Shown here: one piece after another, positions 21,778 to 33,778 of the stretch
How positions within the stretch are numbered: position 1 is the first letter of the stretch
Layout of the letters: each line of letters begins with the position of its first letter
Source of the DNA: Theocolax elegans
Lineage: Eukaryota > Arthropoda > Insecta > Hymenoptera > Cerocephalidae
DNA: 64,000 nt
Reading direction: 5' to 3'
NCBI GenBank assembly: GCA_026168455.1
Contig: CM047430.1
Location: forward strand, 21,532,735-21,596,734
Program-made: the position numbers and the translations under genes
The notes under the pieces: generated by a model
The model's input: the letters and a program-made list of their open reading frames with translations, nothing else
What the model was told of the DNA's origin: nothing
The model's database searches: none

Positions 21778-22330
21778 ACTATACTTTTTAAACATGTTAT
21801 ATTTATATTTCACATGTACTCTAGTAATTTTTTCGTACTTGTTAGCTTGGTCAGCTGAATGTTTCTATTTTTAATCTTTTTAATTAATTATTAGTAAACA
21901 AATGGATAAATTAATATTACTGCGTCGAATAATGATTTGTTAATTTTATTCTAAATTAACTTATATCTAAATCTTTAATCAACTAAATCTAATTTATATT
22001 CGTATTACTTTATGATTTATTTAACTTTTGTTTGATTGTTATTAAAAATTAGATTTGGTTTAAATCTTTTTTAATACATGATGTAATTATTTTTAAAATA
22101 ATTTTGATGTAATTTTGAAATAATTTTTGAATTATTTTGCTTTTCAAGTTGACATTGTGTGTGACGGTAGTTAAATGGGCATTAGTATTAACTACGGATC
22201 TTATATTTATGTTTAATTTATATTTATGTTTAAAAAGTTTAAACCGAGTTTGTATTAGCGTGCGTTAAGTTTATGTTCACTTCAAAGCGTATTATTATAT
22301 TCAGTATTTGATTTTGCGTTCTAATATAAA

Positions 22331-23392
22331 TGCCGTTGTGTTATAAACGCAATAGAAACATAGCCAGGGATTGTAGGAAATGTGTTATTTGTAACAAGTC
22401 TTAGCATCCTGATTGTGCTAATAGTTTTAGTGGTAAAAAAGTTGTTTGATAATTGCTGTGCACGTTCTTTCTCGAGGTCAGATAGTAATTGTTTAAAAAC
22501 AAAATCAGATACTACTATATCATTGTCGAGTCGATCAGCTAATTTTGACTTGTTGCGAAACCTTGATGATAATTCTGTCATTTCACTAGATACTTCATCT
22601 TCCGCCCAAATTTTAGCCATGTCTTATGTTAATGCAAGTCAGGCATCGAAGTCGTCAACTAATGTGTGTTTAATTGAAAGTCAATCAAATGAGTTACTGT
22701 TAAATAATGGTACTTCTATAACTGGTTTAAATTGTGTCTCTGATAATAATAGTAATCCATCATAGAATGTACCTCAAAATTGGGCTGATCTCTCGGTTTC
22801 GAACAATCAGAATGTTGTCATCGATCAGCTAAATTCCCTGAAGACTTTACTTGGCTGTAAGGTTGAATGGTTAAATTCGATTGAAGCTGACATTGAACGG
22901 TTGAAATCTGCACACTTGTCATCCCAACCTAGTGCTGAATTAAAGGTGTCTGGTATTCCACAAACGTCGACTATTTTACACTTGGATATAGTTTGTGCCA
23001 TTCTTCACATACTAGGTTTATCTCAGCTGAATAACGATATTCTTGAGATTCGTAAATTTACTCCGAAAAGATTGGATACAGATCGTGTCACTAGGTCTTC
23101 AAACTCTATGTCCACATATTCCTTAATTGTAAAGTTTAAATCGCATATCATACAGAAACATGTATTGAAAATCAAACGGGAGTTTGGAGAAATTATGTTT
23201 AGTAGTTTATTTTCTAAAAATGGTACTGGTATTGATAAGTATGATGCTAAGATTAGTTTGTATGATATGTTGCCACATGCTCTGTATCGGCTATTTCAAG
23301 CTACTAAAACTAAAGCCCATGCACTAAAATATAAGCATGTGTGGACTAGAGATGGGAAAATATACGTTCGTTATTCGGATAATTCCAGTTAA
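22331..23392 (+). pseudogene. LINE ORF1 (zinc finger plus FP/RRM-like region)
   Basis: The start at 22331 opens a Cys/His cluster (RDCRKCVIC, then HPDCANSF after a stop) like the PHD-type finger at the front of ORF1 in several CR1/L2/Jockey-group LINEs. After a frameshift the frame at 22382-22765 is Ser-rich. Past a stop at 22763 comes NVPQNWADLSVSNN. From 22901 there is a globular part (AELKVSGIPQTS... HALKYKHVWTRDGKIYVRY), similar to the C-terminal baculovirus-FP-like domain of such ORF1 proteins. The chaperone/RNA-binding role is inferred from the family. ORF2 follows within 90 bp. At least two lesions disable it. Confidence 0.65.
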
Positions 23393-23479
23393 ATCTTGAT
23401 CTCAACACAATTAGACCTAGATAGATTGCAGTGACTAGCTCATCCTTGTAAAGTAGCTCATTTATCGTCTTGTATTAAA

Positions 23480-25406
23480 TTCAATTTACGTGTTATGCAA
23501 TTAAATGTTAACTCTTTGTAGTCTCATTTGGAGGAGGTAAGTGATCTTCTTGAGTGTTGTTTTTGAAAAATTAAGTAAATATATTCATTTGTACTCAGAT
23601 ATAATTTTGGCAGGGATTTAAACTCGGATTTATGTACGGATAATTATTACTCTCAGCACCTTCGAAATCTTGTTTTTGAATATAACTTATACATAGTCGC
23701 TTTTGGTGCTACGCATCATAGTGATAAATCTGATACGTGGCTTGATGTTGTGATTGTTGATTCTAAGGATAAGATTGAATCTTATAGTAAGTCGACAGTT
23801 CCTTTTATAAATCGTCATGACTATTTGATGATTGACTTTAAATTAAATAAACCTCTATCTGGCAGTCTTGTTCTGTCCTCATTAAAGTCTGTTATTTGTA
23901 CAAATCCTAATCTATAGGAAAGCCCTCATACGGATATGAATACTTCATTAAGTCAATTTGTGAATGATATAGTTGGTTTGCTTGTTTCTATTGCGCCAGT
24001 TAAGGAGCGTAAGTATAGAAGGAAACCTGCACCATGGTTTAATGACGGGTTGAAAAGGTCATGTAAGGAACGTGACATGCTGTATAAAAAAGCTAAGCGT
24101 ACTCGTTGTGCTGATTTGATGCTTCGTTATAGGGATTTGCGTACAAAAGTGAAAGGAGAAATCAAGGCAGCTCATGATAAATATTTAATTGATGCTTTAG
24201 AATCATCATCGACTTCATCAAGATATTGGAGCATCGTGCGTGAACATGGTTTGTTGAAGTTTACATCTAGTTCTCCACTACAATTTTTAAATATTGATGC
24301 TCCTTGCTCCACATCTGATTTATCCATTATGTTGGATTTGGCTGCCCTTGATAGTGCTACTGCCTCCATATTTTCTCATGTAGATCATCAGCAGGTGTAC
24401 GGCGCAATGAAAGCATGTTTGCTTAAATCGAAGAGTCGAAGTAATGATGGACTCTCTCTTAAATACTTCGTTAACGTTTTTAACACAATAGTTCCATTTT
24501 TCGTAAATTTATTTAACAATTCCATTGATCAGAGTAAATATCCAGATATTTGGATGAGGTCTGTCATTCGGCCTATCAGTAAGATTAGTGTACCAAAAAA
24601 ATCGTCTGACATACGCCCTATCGCTCTTCTCCCACATTTTGCGAAAGTGTTTGATTCCATCATTACGAAGAAGATGGTTGATTATTTGAAATCTACTTAT
24701 CAGCTGTCGCCGTTTCAATTTGCGTATCGTTCGAATTTTAGTACGCAGAGTGATCTATTAAAAGTTACTGATGATATTAGACATGGTTTTGATGCAGGTA
24801 TGCTTACGGTGATGGTTCTCTTTGATATGTCTCGGGCTTTTGACTTTTTCATAGATAGAGTCACTCTATAGCTGGAGCTATCTATACCTATGCTCTTTGC
24901 TGATGATCTCAAGATGTATTTGCAATTTAAAATTGATGCAATTATCTTTGCAATTACTCAGATGTTCATTAAACTACGTAATATTATATTGCCCCCGATT
25001 GTAGTTCAATACTGTGATTCCATTATCAAATAAAGTCAAGAGTTTGAAGGTTATATTAACTTCGGATTAAAGGTTATTCCGTTATAAAGGTTCTAGATTG
25101 CCAGCTGCAGCTCGTGCATTACTTGTACGAACTCTATTAACCCCATACTTTGATTATGCGTGTGTCGTCTTCATGGATCTCCCGTCATATCTCAAAGACA
25201 AACTTCAGGTTATGTGCAATACTATGGTCAGATTTATTTTTTGTTTAAAGAAAGATGTTGCATTGCGTCCTTATTTTAATAAATTGGGATGGCTTTCATT
25301 ATATTCTCGTCGTTTTTACTTTTTAGGAGTTTTTATTTTAGCCTTTAGACTGCCGACATTTTTGCCTTATAAATTGATATTTTTGATGTGCAAAATTTAT
25401 ACATAA
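23480..25406 (+). pseudogene. LINE ORF2 endonuclease-RT relic
   Basis: The endonuclease start is readable (LRVMQLNVNSL at about 23488). A deletion then leads to LNSDL and HHSDKSDTWLDVVIVD, with NRHDYLMIDF (His-Asp end of the APE domain) at 23813. The RT part, open at 23936-24871, has DIRPIALLPHFAKVFDSII, SPFQFAYRS and VLFDMSRAFD. The segment between AFD and the catalytic FADD box is deleted; PMLFADDLKMY follows at about 24890. The C-terminal ORF at 25098-25406 carries LLTPYFDYACVVF and LGWLSLYSRR. It belongs to the Jockey/CR1-like group by motif order; the clade is uncertain. A functional RT is excluded. Confidence 0.82.
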
Positions 25407-25984
25407 AAATACCTCATATCTCTAGAGTAGTTGTCAAGGTCACAGATGGCTCTTATAAGTGAGCCAGTCCGGGGACGGTTGGGTGAATGTTAAAAATTTA
25501 AAAATTTTTTAAATTACTATATATTCATTTTTAACAGAATTTTCTTAATATTACAATGTAATAAGACCCCAAAAATACTCCTTTAGTTATCAATAAAACC
25601 GTAGCATCCCAACTACCCCTAGCGAGGGAGTAAAAATTTCAAAAATTCATTAGTAGGCTGGTTTGAACTTTTTCTACGATGTTTTCTCGTAAACACTCTG
25701 TAGGTGCCATAACTACCCCAAGCGAGGGGGTGATTTTTTTAGCGAACGTTCTCGGAGACTGAAATATTCGACAAATTTGTGTACAATGTGGAAGAAATTT
25801 ATTAGCAATATCCATATTTTACATATCTAAAACACTTTCATTCTGCTAGACCCAGAGCTAACGACGTGGATGTAGAAAGTGATGTAGCTCCATTTTTTTT
25901 TATTTTTAAATTTTTTTATATTTTTTTTATTTTATTAATTTTTTTATTTTTTATTTTTATTTGTAGTTTTATATAATTGTAGTC
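25407..25984 (-). other. 3' subterminal region of the piggyBac copy
   Basis: Contains two related words 110 bp apart, AACTACCCCTAGCGAGGGAG (25610) and AACTACCCCAAGCGAGGGGG (25718). A similar sequence occurs in inverted orientation at about 28982-29020, on the other side of the transposase gene. This is consistent with subterminal inverted repeats. A T-rich run fills 25880-25980. The exact TTAA end was not fixed. Confidence 0.45.
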
Positions 25985-27494
25985 TATAATATTTCTTTCG
26001 TATGAAATTCTTCAAAACAAGATGCAATACAAAGAGCAACATCACAAGTTGAACATATAAAAAAAACTCTGAGATCTGTTTTTTTTCAGAGAACATAAAT
26101 GACATCTTTTTCTTTTATCGATTTTTTTTTGGAAAATGCCGACCTACTAATCGAGAAGAAGTTGCAACAGTTCGGGCTTCTTTATGTACATCAAGATTCA
26201 GTAATGCTCTTATAACTCGTATAAGAAAGGTTGGAAATGATATTTTACCATTTTTTATTTTATAGAGAGCATGAGCGTTGCATAAAGCTAAATCGATCAA
26301 ATGTTAAAATAATTTTTTATACCATTTCATAGATTTCTTCATTGTTTCAGTCAAAGCCAATTGCTTATCGTTATAATCTATGCCACCCATATGTTTATTG
26401 TAGCAAAGACACAAGTTGGTATGATTTTTTCATCCCCTGTAAGATAATGTCTTTTACCTGTTAAAGCAAATTCAAGCTCATGAATACTTGTGATTATGTG
26501 AAAATCCTTTTTATCTTTCCACTTTATCGCAAGCCAGGTCTCAGTATGGGCAACTTGTACTTCATTTTTTTCTAACTTTTCGTTTAGAACAGGCATTCCT
26601 TTTCTATTTGACTTTACTGTACCGCATACTCCTGTATCACGATCGTGCAAAAATTCAGCTAATTGAGGAGATAAATACCAATTATCTATCCACATAATGT
26701 GACCTTTGAAAAAGAAGGATTGCAAAAAATGAGCAACAATATCTCCTGTTATGCCCAAGCCAAACTTATCATAATCCGTATGTGCTCCAGTATAAATAAC
26801 AATATCTATGATATATCCAGATTGACAGTCAGCTATTTCAAACAGTTTTATACCGAAACGGTACCTTTTCATCGGTAAATATTGTTTGAATTTGAATCTT
26901 CCTTTCCACAGCATCAAACTCTCATCAATGCACAAATTTTTTCCAGGATTCAAACTTTTTTCTGAACTTATCTTTCAGATAATCTGCAATAGGTTTGATT
27001 TGTTTTAGACAGTGATTTACTACTACTGAATTGTCTTGAAAATGTAAAAATCGTAATATCTGCTGGTATCTATTACGAGACATTGTTTGATTGAAAATTG
27101 GAATATAAAGCACAGTATCAGTGCTCCAATAATCATTTACTTGACCTTTTCGAACACGTCCCATTAGAATTGAAAGACCCAAAAATTGTTTAAACTCTTT
27201 AACCGCCAGATCTATCCAGAATTTCATTTGTGACGTGTGATAAACACACGCACTAGTATTGCGTAAAATCATTTTATAAATTGTTGATATATTATATAAT
27301 AATAATAAGTACGTAGTATAGTAAGATAGCTTCGCGATAGACACGTGCCGCTAAACGCGAGTTCAACGACCGCGCTATAAATAGATTAGAGTCATTGACC
27401 GCCTCCCCACTACTGTGCCTACTCGCCAGTTCATTGACCCCGTCCGGAGTGGGGGGACAGACGTTATACGCATGCGCGCTCTCGTAGAATCGGG

Positions 27495-27502
27495 TATATA
27501 AG
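27495..27502 (+). promoter_or_regulatory. TATA box of the piggyBac-resident LTR
   Basis: TATATAAG; an arthropod-type initiator-like CAGT lies about 25-30 bp downstream. Confidence 0.5.
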
Positions 27503-27687
27503 GCGCACCGAAACCACCAGTAGGCAGTCTGCAACTGGACGACAGATCGGACTGGCCGTGAGCACACGACCAGCCCCTTTCTCCGACCTAGTGCAGCAAC
27601 CGTGGATAAGTTCGTGAGCACACGTTCGTAAACACGGTTACCGTATACCGTACCGACCGTTACCGTATCCGCATCCTACCGTAGGCA

Positions 27688-28012
27688 TCTCGTGAGCACA
27701 CGTGGTGTCTAATCCTGTCCGTATCCTCGTGAGCACACGTGGATTATCCCGACCGCACCCTCGTGAGCACACGTGGGTTATCCTGACCGTATCCTCGTGA
27801 GCACACGTGGATTATCCCGACCGTATCTTCGTGAGCACACGTAGATTATCCTGACCGTATCCTCGTGAGCACACGTGGATTATCCCGACCGTATCTTCGT
27901 GAGCATACGTAGATTATCCCGACCGCACCCTCGTGAGCACACGTGGGCTATCCCGACCGTATCCTCGTGAGCATACGTGGATTATCCCGACCGCCCCTCC
28001 GTGAACATACAT
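27688..28012. repeat. 34-bp minisatellite, about ten units
   Basis: Units of the form CTCGTGAGCACACGTGGATT followed by ATCCCGACCGTATC, 34 bp each, with few substitutions. Each carries CACGTG or a one-base variant, an E-box-like palindrome. Confidence 0.93.
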
Positions 28013-28662
28013 ACTAACCCGAACCGTATTGCCGTGCGAGCATACACGATAACCGTTAGTTGCGTCCGTTTAGGAAACTAGTTATAAGACAGCGTTGTAA
28101 AGTTCGTAGATCACGTAATAATTAAGTATTTTGTCTTGATTTGATTACAGACTAATTAGCTATTTCACCCGACCAAGACCAGGCGGGCTGGCAACATTTA
28201 TATTATATCTTTGTTTATTTTTATATCTGTACATAGTCTTAATAATAATTAGTCTTTATTATAAATAGTGGTACTTTATTTTAAATTCCTTAAAACCCGA
28301 ATCCTGGAATCTGAGCAAGGTCCGGCAAAGATTCAGTCCGTTACACATTTTAGACCAATTTGGATTTTCTGGATTTTGAGATTGAAAAAGATTTGTCTCC
28401 TTCACAATTGTTTCGAGGATATTCGAATCGATGAAATTTTCAAAATAATTTATTGGTTCATTGCCTTCCAAATCAACCTTTCATATATGCCTCCTACACC
28501 AGTAAAATCTTTTATTGATGGATAAAATTCAGTATCATAAATAATTTCCCCTAATTATGTAAAGTCAGGACCCTCCAAATCTACATCCGAAATATCAAAA
28601 TTATCGTCGTTAGCTTCATCTGGTTCAGATTCATCACTCCTCCATGGATCAGGATCAGCCAT

Positions 28663-29610
28663 TTTAGTATTTTCTTCTGCCTACCTCAAAAGATTTTATG
28701 ATAAAAGTATCATTTAGTAAAACGATGACTTTCTCTGATACCTTTTGAAACGCAAATTGCTTGCGGATTGAGTTTTAGCGGGATCCCTCTAGCGGATGAT
28801 GCGTAAAATGCGAGCATACCAAAAGGTATACTTCACCTAATTTTAGGATACATTTTACAGATTTTACAGCGTATTTCCGAAAAAAATCATGTAAAAAGTC
28901 AATTTAGGACATATTTCACAAATTTTACAGGTTATTTACTAACAAAATTTCAGTAAAAAGTTCAATAACGATGACAAGTTGAATAACGGGTTTTTAAATA
29001 TTTCACCCCCGCGCTACGGGTTGTTTGAATACCTCGATCTAAAAATAGTTTCAGCTGTATACTTTAGAGATCAGAGAGCCTACTTATTGAGAAAAATGCA
29101 TCAAAATATCTATATCCATTATTAAAGCTATAATTTTATTACTGTCCCATATATGAGCCATGTCGGTGATGCGTTCAAGGCATTTTTTATATTTTTAGCT
29201 CTGGAAACGTGGGATAATATACCGGATAATATTAAGGACTTCGCGAATGTAAACATCTTTAAAAAATTGTATTTATGCCATTTAAATGAGCTAAACACTT
29301 GATATTAATTATTTGATATTGAATATTTAATACTAAATATTTAATACCTGGTATTGTGTGATTTTGAACTTATTGTATTATATTGCGTTTATTTTGTATG
29401 TATACTTCTCGACGTTAGTTATTTTATTTTATGTCGTATAAATCATGTTTTTATTTTTGTAAAATTTATTTCTATTCCTCGTTACATTTTGTTAATCCGT
29501 TTATTTTATCAAATACCTATGATGACTTTGCTGTGTAATTATTAATCTTACTATTTTTTGAGTGCCATTCGGTTATGTTACCTTGGCAAAAATAAATACA
29601 GTTATCATTC
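28663..29610. other. piggyBac 5' flank and AT-rich spacer
   Basis: Holds two degenerate direct copies of a 60-70 bp unit (about 28845-28910 and 28910-28970, with TTTACAGxTTATTT words) and the inverted counterpart of the 25.6-25.75 kb words at 28982-29020. From 29040 to 29610 it is AT-rich without recognised features; the ORF at 29354 is not supported. Confidence 0.4.
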
Positions 29611-29630
29611 AATCTCTCTCTCTCTCTCTC
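29611..29630. repeat. Short (CT)n tract
   Basis: CTCTCTCTCTCTCTCTC immediately before the LINE ORF1 region; related tracts sit next to LINE junctions at 33779 and 21165. Confidence 0.85.
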
Positions 29631-29661
29631 ACCTCCTGGGTCGGATATTGCTAGTGTTGCG

Positions 29662-30672
29662 GTGAGCGATGGGACCGTGGTGGGAGCTGTTCTCCCCTCT
29701 GCTTCCATGAGTGCCAAGCGCTTGGCCTCGCCTCCGTCGCCATCATTGAGCCAGGTTGCCAAGCAACCTCGTGCGACCACGCCCACTATGACCAATACTA
29801 GTCAGTCGGGCGGCTCACTGGATTCCGCTGCGATGGCGGATACTCCACCGGCATGGTTCACTCGTTTCGAGCACACTATTTCGGCATTCACAGAGAGAGT
29901 TGAAAATAAAGTTGATGCTGTTGACTCGAAATTAAACTCTATCAGTGTTGAACTATTTTCGTTGCGTGACCGTCTTAATAGCATCGAATCCTTTACAAAC
30001 GAATGTTTCAATGAGCTGGACGGCCGTATTACAAGACTCGAGGATGGTATTGGAGCTTTGCGTGACAGTGTATGTGCTTCTGCGTCGCAGGTAGCCGATT
30101 CTCCCTTGAATGTAAATTCAATTAAAGATGATTGTGAGCTACTGCTTTTGGGCTTAACGTTAATATCTAAACTAAACGATCGCGCTCTTATTGAAAAAAT
30201 TCTAGATGTCATGAATTTGCCGCTCGTTCACTTACATCTTATTGAGATTCGTCCGTGGATTCCGCGTCCCAAAAGGGCGGTTAATACCTCATTTATGCAT
30301 GGTGTTCCCGATGATACCTCAGCAGTGTCTGCTGGTCCTACGTTCTCTAGAGGATTAGTTTTCAGAGTTACTTCGCCTTCGGTGCGCGATATCATAGACG
30401 CCAAATCGTATCTATTGAAAGGGAAAACTGCTATGGGTGTTTTCGGAGAGGGCAATGATTTGCCGTTATTTATAAGACCGCTTTGGCCAAAGTCAGTACA
30501 TGCGCTTTGGTCAGTAGCCGTGCGCAAAGCGAAAGAATTAGGGTATTTACGGCCGATAGTATTAAACTCAATTGTTTATTTAAGAAAAGAGAAGAAGGGA
30601 TCATTAATTCGTATAAATGCTGAAGCTGACCTCCTTTCCCTTCCTCCTAACCCTAGGTGTCCTTCGCAATGA
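29662..30672 (+). CDS. LINE ORF1 protein (coiled coil), open
   Basis: Uninterrupted 336-codon frame. It has a Pro/Ser/Ala-rich N-terminus (KRLASPPSPSLSQVAKQ) and a heptad-like coiled coil at about residues 70-140 (VDSKLNSISVELFSLRDRL). A globular part follows (DDCELLLLGLTLISKLNDR) with a long basic C-terminal segment (LWSVAVRKAKELGYLRP). No zinc knuckles. This fits a trimeric RNA-binding ORF1 of a non-LTR element. ORF2 starts 24 bp later on the same strand. A close but broken copy lies at 35360-35965. I do not know its exact family. It is the only long intact LINE frame of its kind here. Confidence 0.7.
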   Translation: MSDGTVVGAVLPSASMSAKRLASPPSPSLSQVAKQPRATTPTMTNTSQSGGSLDSAAMADTPPAWFTRFEHTISAFTERVENKVDAVDSKLNSISVELFSLRDRLNSIESFTNECFNELDGRITRLEDGIGALRDSVCASASQVADSPLNVNSIKDDCELLLLGLTLISKLNDRALIEKILDVMNLPLVHLHLIEIRPWIPRPKRAVNTSFMHGVPDDTSAVSAGPTFSRGLVFRVTSPSVRDIIDAKSYLLKGKTAMGVFGEGNDLPLFIRPLWPKSVHALWSVAVRKAKELGYLRPIVLNSIVYLRKEKKGSLIRINAEADLLSLPPNPRCPSQ

Positions 30673-30696
30673 AGCGATGTTGGTCAGGCGAAGAAT

Positions 30697-33545
30697 TTGT
30701 TTTCAATTATTCATATTAATATTAATAGACTCAAGACTCATTTTAGTTCATTAGAAGCATTGGTTTTTCCGCAGGCACATGATGTGATTACGCTTACTGA
30801 AACATTTTTGAAGGAATCAGATGCCTCAGATATTCTTAAGTTACCGGGTTATACGTTATACAGAGTTGATCGTTTGTGTAAAGAAGGTGGTGGCGTAGCT
30901 GCGTATGTTAGAAGTGATTATAGAGTAGTTACAATGGCGCATGCTGATGGACGGTTCTCTAACTCACCGAAATATCTTTTGTTAAATATTTCAGGTAAAT
31001 TTTCGTCGTTAGTTCTGGGAGTTGTCTATAGAAGGCCAACGGCAGCTTATTCTTCAAAATTGTTTGATGTATTGTCGGATTTACTTCCGTCGCATGGTCA
31101 TGCTGTTATTACGGGTGATTTTAATATTGATATGAAATCAGTGGGCGCTGCGGCGGACATGATGAGGGCAAACATAGCGGCTCTGAACCTTACTCTTATT
31201 GATTCGGAGCCGACTCATCATGCAGTCACATCAGTGGGCACATCTCATGCGTGGCTTGATTTTTTCCTTGTTCGTGAGCCGGTACCTCATTTTAAATTTG
31301 TGAAGTCATCGGTCCCCTTCGCGGCGGGCCACGATTCTATTACAATTTATATGCAAATTATTAGACAGCCATTGTCGGTGAGGAGGTATTGGACGAGTAA
31401 CTTGGGAGAGGTCAACCATCGTGATTTGGATTCAGTTTTTAGTAATATTTTTAATATAGGTTGGTCTTCTTGTTATCCACGTAGTAGATTCTCAACCTCT
31501 AGTCAAAGTGTTTTGCCTGACCAGCAATCAGATGTATTTAGTCCGTTGCTGTCATTAGATATAAGTTCAAACACAGTTACAAGCACGCAATTATCTGATC
31601 ATAACTCTATTACTCATAATGTCATATCTAATAATGCAAATTCATTAATTTCGGATACCATGTCATCACCTAATTTATTCGCCATCTCACCAAATTCATT
31701 TAGCATGTCATCATCTAATTTATTTTCCATTTCATCTAATTCGCATATTTCTCATAATTTTCATCCAGCTAATATTTCCTGATTTCCATCTTCATATACA
31801 CATGTTTCGGCTTATGATGACAGATCTCAGTCTGTCTCGTTGCTGATTTCTCATCTTTCGGCATCAGCCCTCTCCACATTTGATGAACTAGCGCCTTGTA
31901 AGCTAGTAGTTATTGGGAATAAGTACAAGCCATGTGTTAGAACTGAGATCAGGAATCTGATCAAAGCTAGAAACTTGGCTTTTAAGACTTTTCATGTCTC
32001 ACGACATATAGATGATTATGAAAGGTATAAGATTTTAAGAAATAGAGTCTCTAATATGCTTGATAGCAATAAATACAAATACCTTTCTGATAATCTGTTG
32101 AATGCTATAGATCCTAGGGCTAAATGGAGAGAGCTGAAAGGGTTAGGATTGGACACTAATTTGGGTTCATCAGCACTAGAATTTTTTACCTCTCAGCAAT
32201 TAAATGTCCATTATGCATCTGTTTCGAATCGTCTTGCACCTCTTCCTCCATCTTTTCTTGACTCATTGTTTCAGGCGAATGAAGGTGATCGTATTACTCC
32301 TGCTAGATTTGAGTTTGATACCATCCATCCTAGAGGAGTTCAGCGTGTTCTTGGTAGAGCAAAGTCGAGGGCTATGGGGACAGATGGGTTAGCAATAAAA
32401 ATGCTAAAACTTTTAGAATCGCAATTAATTCCGCATTTAGTTGAAGTCTTCAACGAGATATTAACGATTGGATTTTTCCCGGAATGTTGAAAGCGAACCT
32501 TATTGTTTCCGCTGGCGAAGTCGAGTAGGATTCGGAATTGCTCTGATACTAGACCGATAGCCAAACTCTGCGAAATCTCGAAACTTTTGGAACGTTTAGT
32601 TCATTTTCAGTTGTCAGTTATTCAGTTTTATTTAGAAAACTATCAATTATTAAATCCAAAACAAGCGGGTTTTCGCAGAGATCATAATACGCAGACTGCG
32701 CTTTTAGGGGCTCTGGGTGATATTAGAAGGGCTATAGATTCCCGAATGATAACAGTCTTGGTTCTGTTCGACTTCTCAAAAGCGTTTGAGCTTCTGAAAT
32801 GCGTCAGGCATATGTTTCGCAAGTGGATCTGGCTGCTGCTCCCCGAATTAAGCTGTTAAACGCCCATTTGGATTACGAGAATGAGGTTAAATCGTTGGGT
32901 GTTTGGTTGTCACCCATCCTAGACTGGTCGGAGTAGGTATTGTTAATATCGCAGAGGGTCCATGGAGTCTTACGTTCATTGCGGTTCCATAGAAGGGTAT
33001 TCTCTCAGAACAGTAGAAAATATCTCGTGGAGACGCTTATTATGCCTCATTTTGATTATGCGTGTGCTGTATATAATGATATTGATCAGGTGCGGAACTT
33101 AAGACTTCAGCGACTCCTCAATGCGTGTGTGCGATTTGTATGGGGAACTCTGCGTATAGATTACACTTGCGATGGCTGTCAGTTGAGTCTAGACGTTTAT
33201 ATTTTATTGGATCATTGGCTTATAGTGTTATTGCTCGAAATTCGCCTCATTATCTTGCTAAACATTTCACTCAAATCGACCATACAGTAGATCATCTTAG
33301 ATATCCTTCTCGTTTTCCTCCTAAACCCTTAACCTTTCTTCCTCCACGTACAGATCCTTAAATAAATCTTTTATAATAACTGCCTCTAAATTGTTAAATT
33401 CGTTTCAGTTTAATTCATTCATTCCATTTGATCCATCGCATATTAATCATTTTAAAACTTCCTTATTTGAGCGTTTGCTTAGACTTGATTGTTCAGCCTG
33501 GGAGGACAGAGTTGTGCGTGACAATCTCATCTGTCCTCAGATTGT
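30697..33545 (+). pseudogene. LINE ORF2 endonuclease-RT relic
   Basis: APE endonuclease with its signature residues: HININRLKTHF (Asn), LTETFLKE (Glu), ITGDFNIDMK (Asp-Asn) and AGHDSI (His-Asp). A Ser/Asn-rich repetitive stretch (31560-31780) precedes a stop. From 31840 the thumb/finger region continues (VLGRAKSRAMGTDGLAIKML). After a frameshift near 32490 come DTRPIAKLCEISKLLERLV, PKQAGFRRDHNTQTALLG and VLVLFDFSKAFE. The FADD-containing palm is deleted. The C-terminal part (DYENEVKSLGVWLSP, MPHFDYACAVYND) follows to about 33360. A CT-rich 3' region and the next LINE fragment follow at 33790. RT cannot be active. Confidence 0.85.
31560..31785 (+). repeat. Coding-frame Ser/Asn-rich degenerate repeats
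   Basis: Repeated TCATCTAATTTATT/TTCC words giving SSSNLFSISSNS-type peptide between the endonuclease and RT parts of the LINE. Confidence 0.7.
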
Positions 33546-33778
33546 TTAATTGTAGGCCGTTTTATGCTGCGTAAGATTTGAATTTATTGTTTTATCATTA
33601 TTATTATATTTTATATTATAGCTTTATTGTTAGTTTTATCTTTGTGTCTTTATAAGCGATGAACTTTATTTTTTGTTATTGCGCTAATTTTTGTTTTTGT
33701 AAATTCCTTAGCGATTTTTTGTATTAATGGTTTAACAGGGTTTCTACCCCTATAAACCCAATGAAGTTATATCTATAT

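Larger units (their letters stand above)
27282..28196 (+). mobile_element. LTR inserted in piggyBac
   Basis: 915 bp with terminal TGTTG...CAACA. The plus orientation is suggested by TATATAAG at 27495 followed by CAGT-type start-like words. A 34-bp minisatellite occupies the downstream half. It interrupts the piggyBac reading frame: N-terminal codons lie to the right and the catalytic core to the left. A clean target-site duplication is not visible (flanks TTTATAAAT and TTTATATT are both AT-rich), so the ends are inferred from the 5-bp inverted match. Confidence 0.65.
25985..28662 (-). pseudogene. piggyBac transposase, interrupted by an LTR
   Basis: DDD-type cut-and-paste transposase. The start at 28662 gives an acidic N-terminus (MADPDPWRSDESEPDEANDD), a stop, then INYFENFIDSNILETIVKE (28471-28259). 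The LTR at 27282-28196 splits the gene. The catalytic region continues with KEFKQFLGLSILMGR, DYWSTDTVLYIPIF and CIDESLMLWKGRFKFKQY (first Asp), then GHIMWIDNWYLSP (second Asp). A frameshift near 26400 precedes YNKHMGGIDYNDKQ, which holds the third Asp. The C-terminal Cys-rich zinc domain is readable in another frame at about 26085-25990 (C-x2-C, C-x2-C, C-x4-CF-x3-H). All three acidic residues are thus preserved, but stops, frameshifts and the insertion make it a pseudogene. Confidence 0.9.

Noticed and set aside
27292..27621. 109-codon minus frame upstream of piggyBac
   Set aside because: It lies within the LTR and has no similarity to the piggyBac N-terminus, which is found at 28259-28662 instead.
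27688..28012. CRISPR-like array
   Set aside because: The 34-bp units are contiguous with no unique spacers; a eukaryotic minisatellite.
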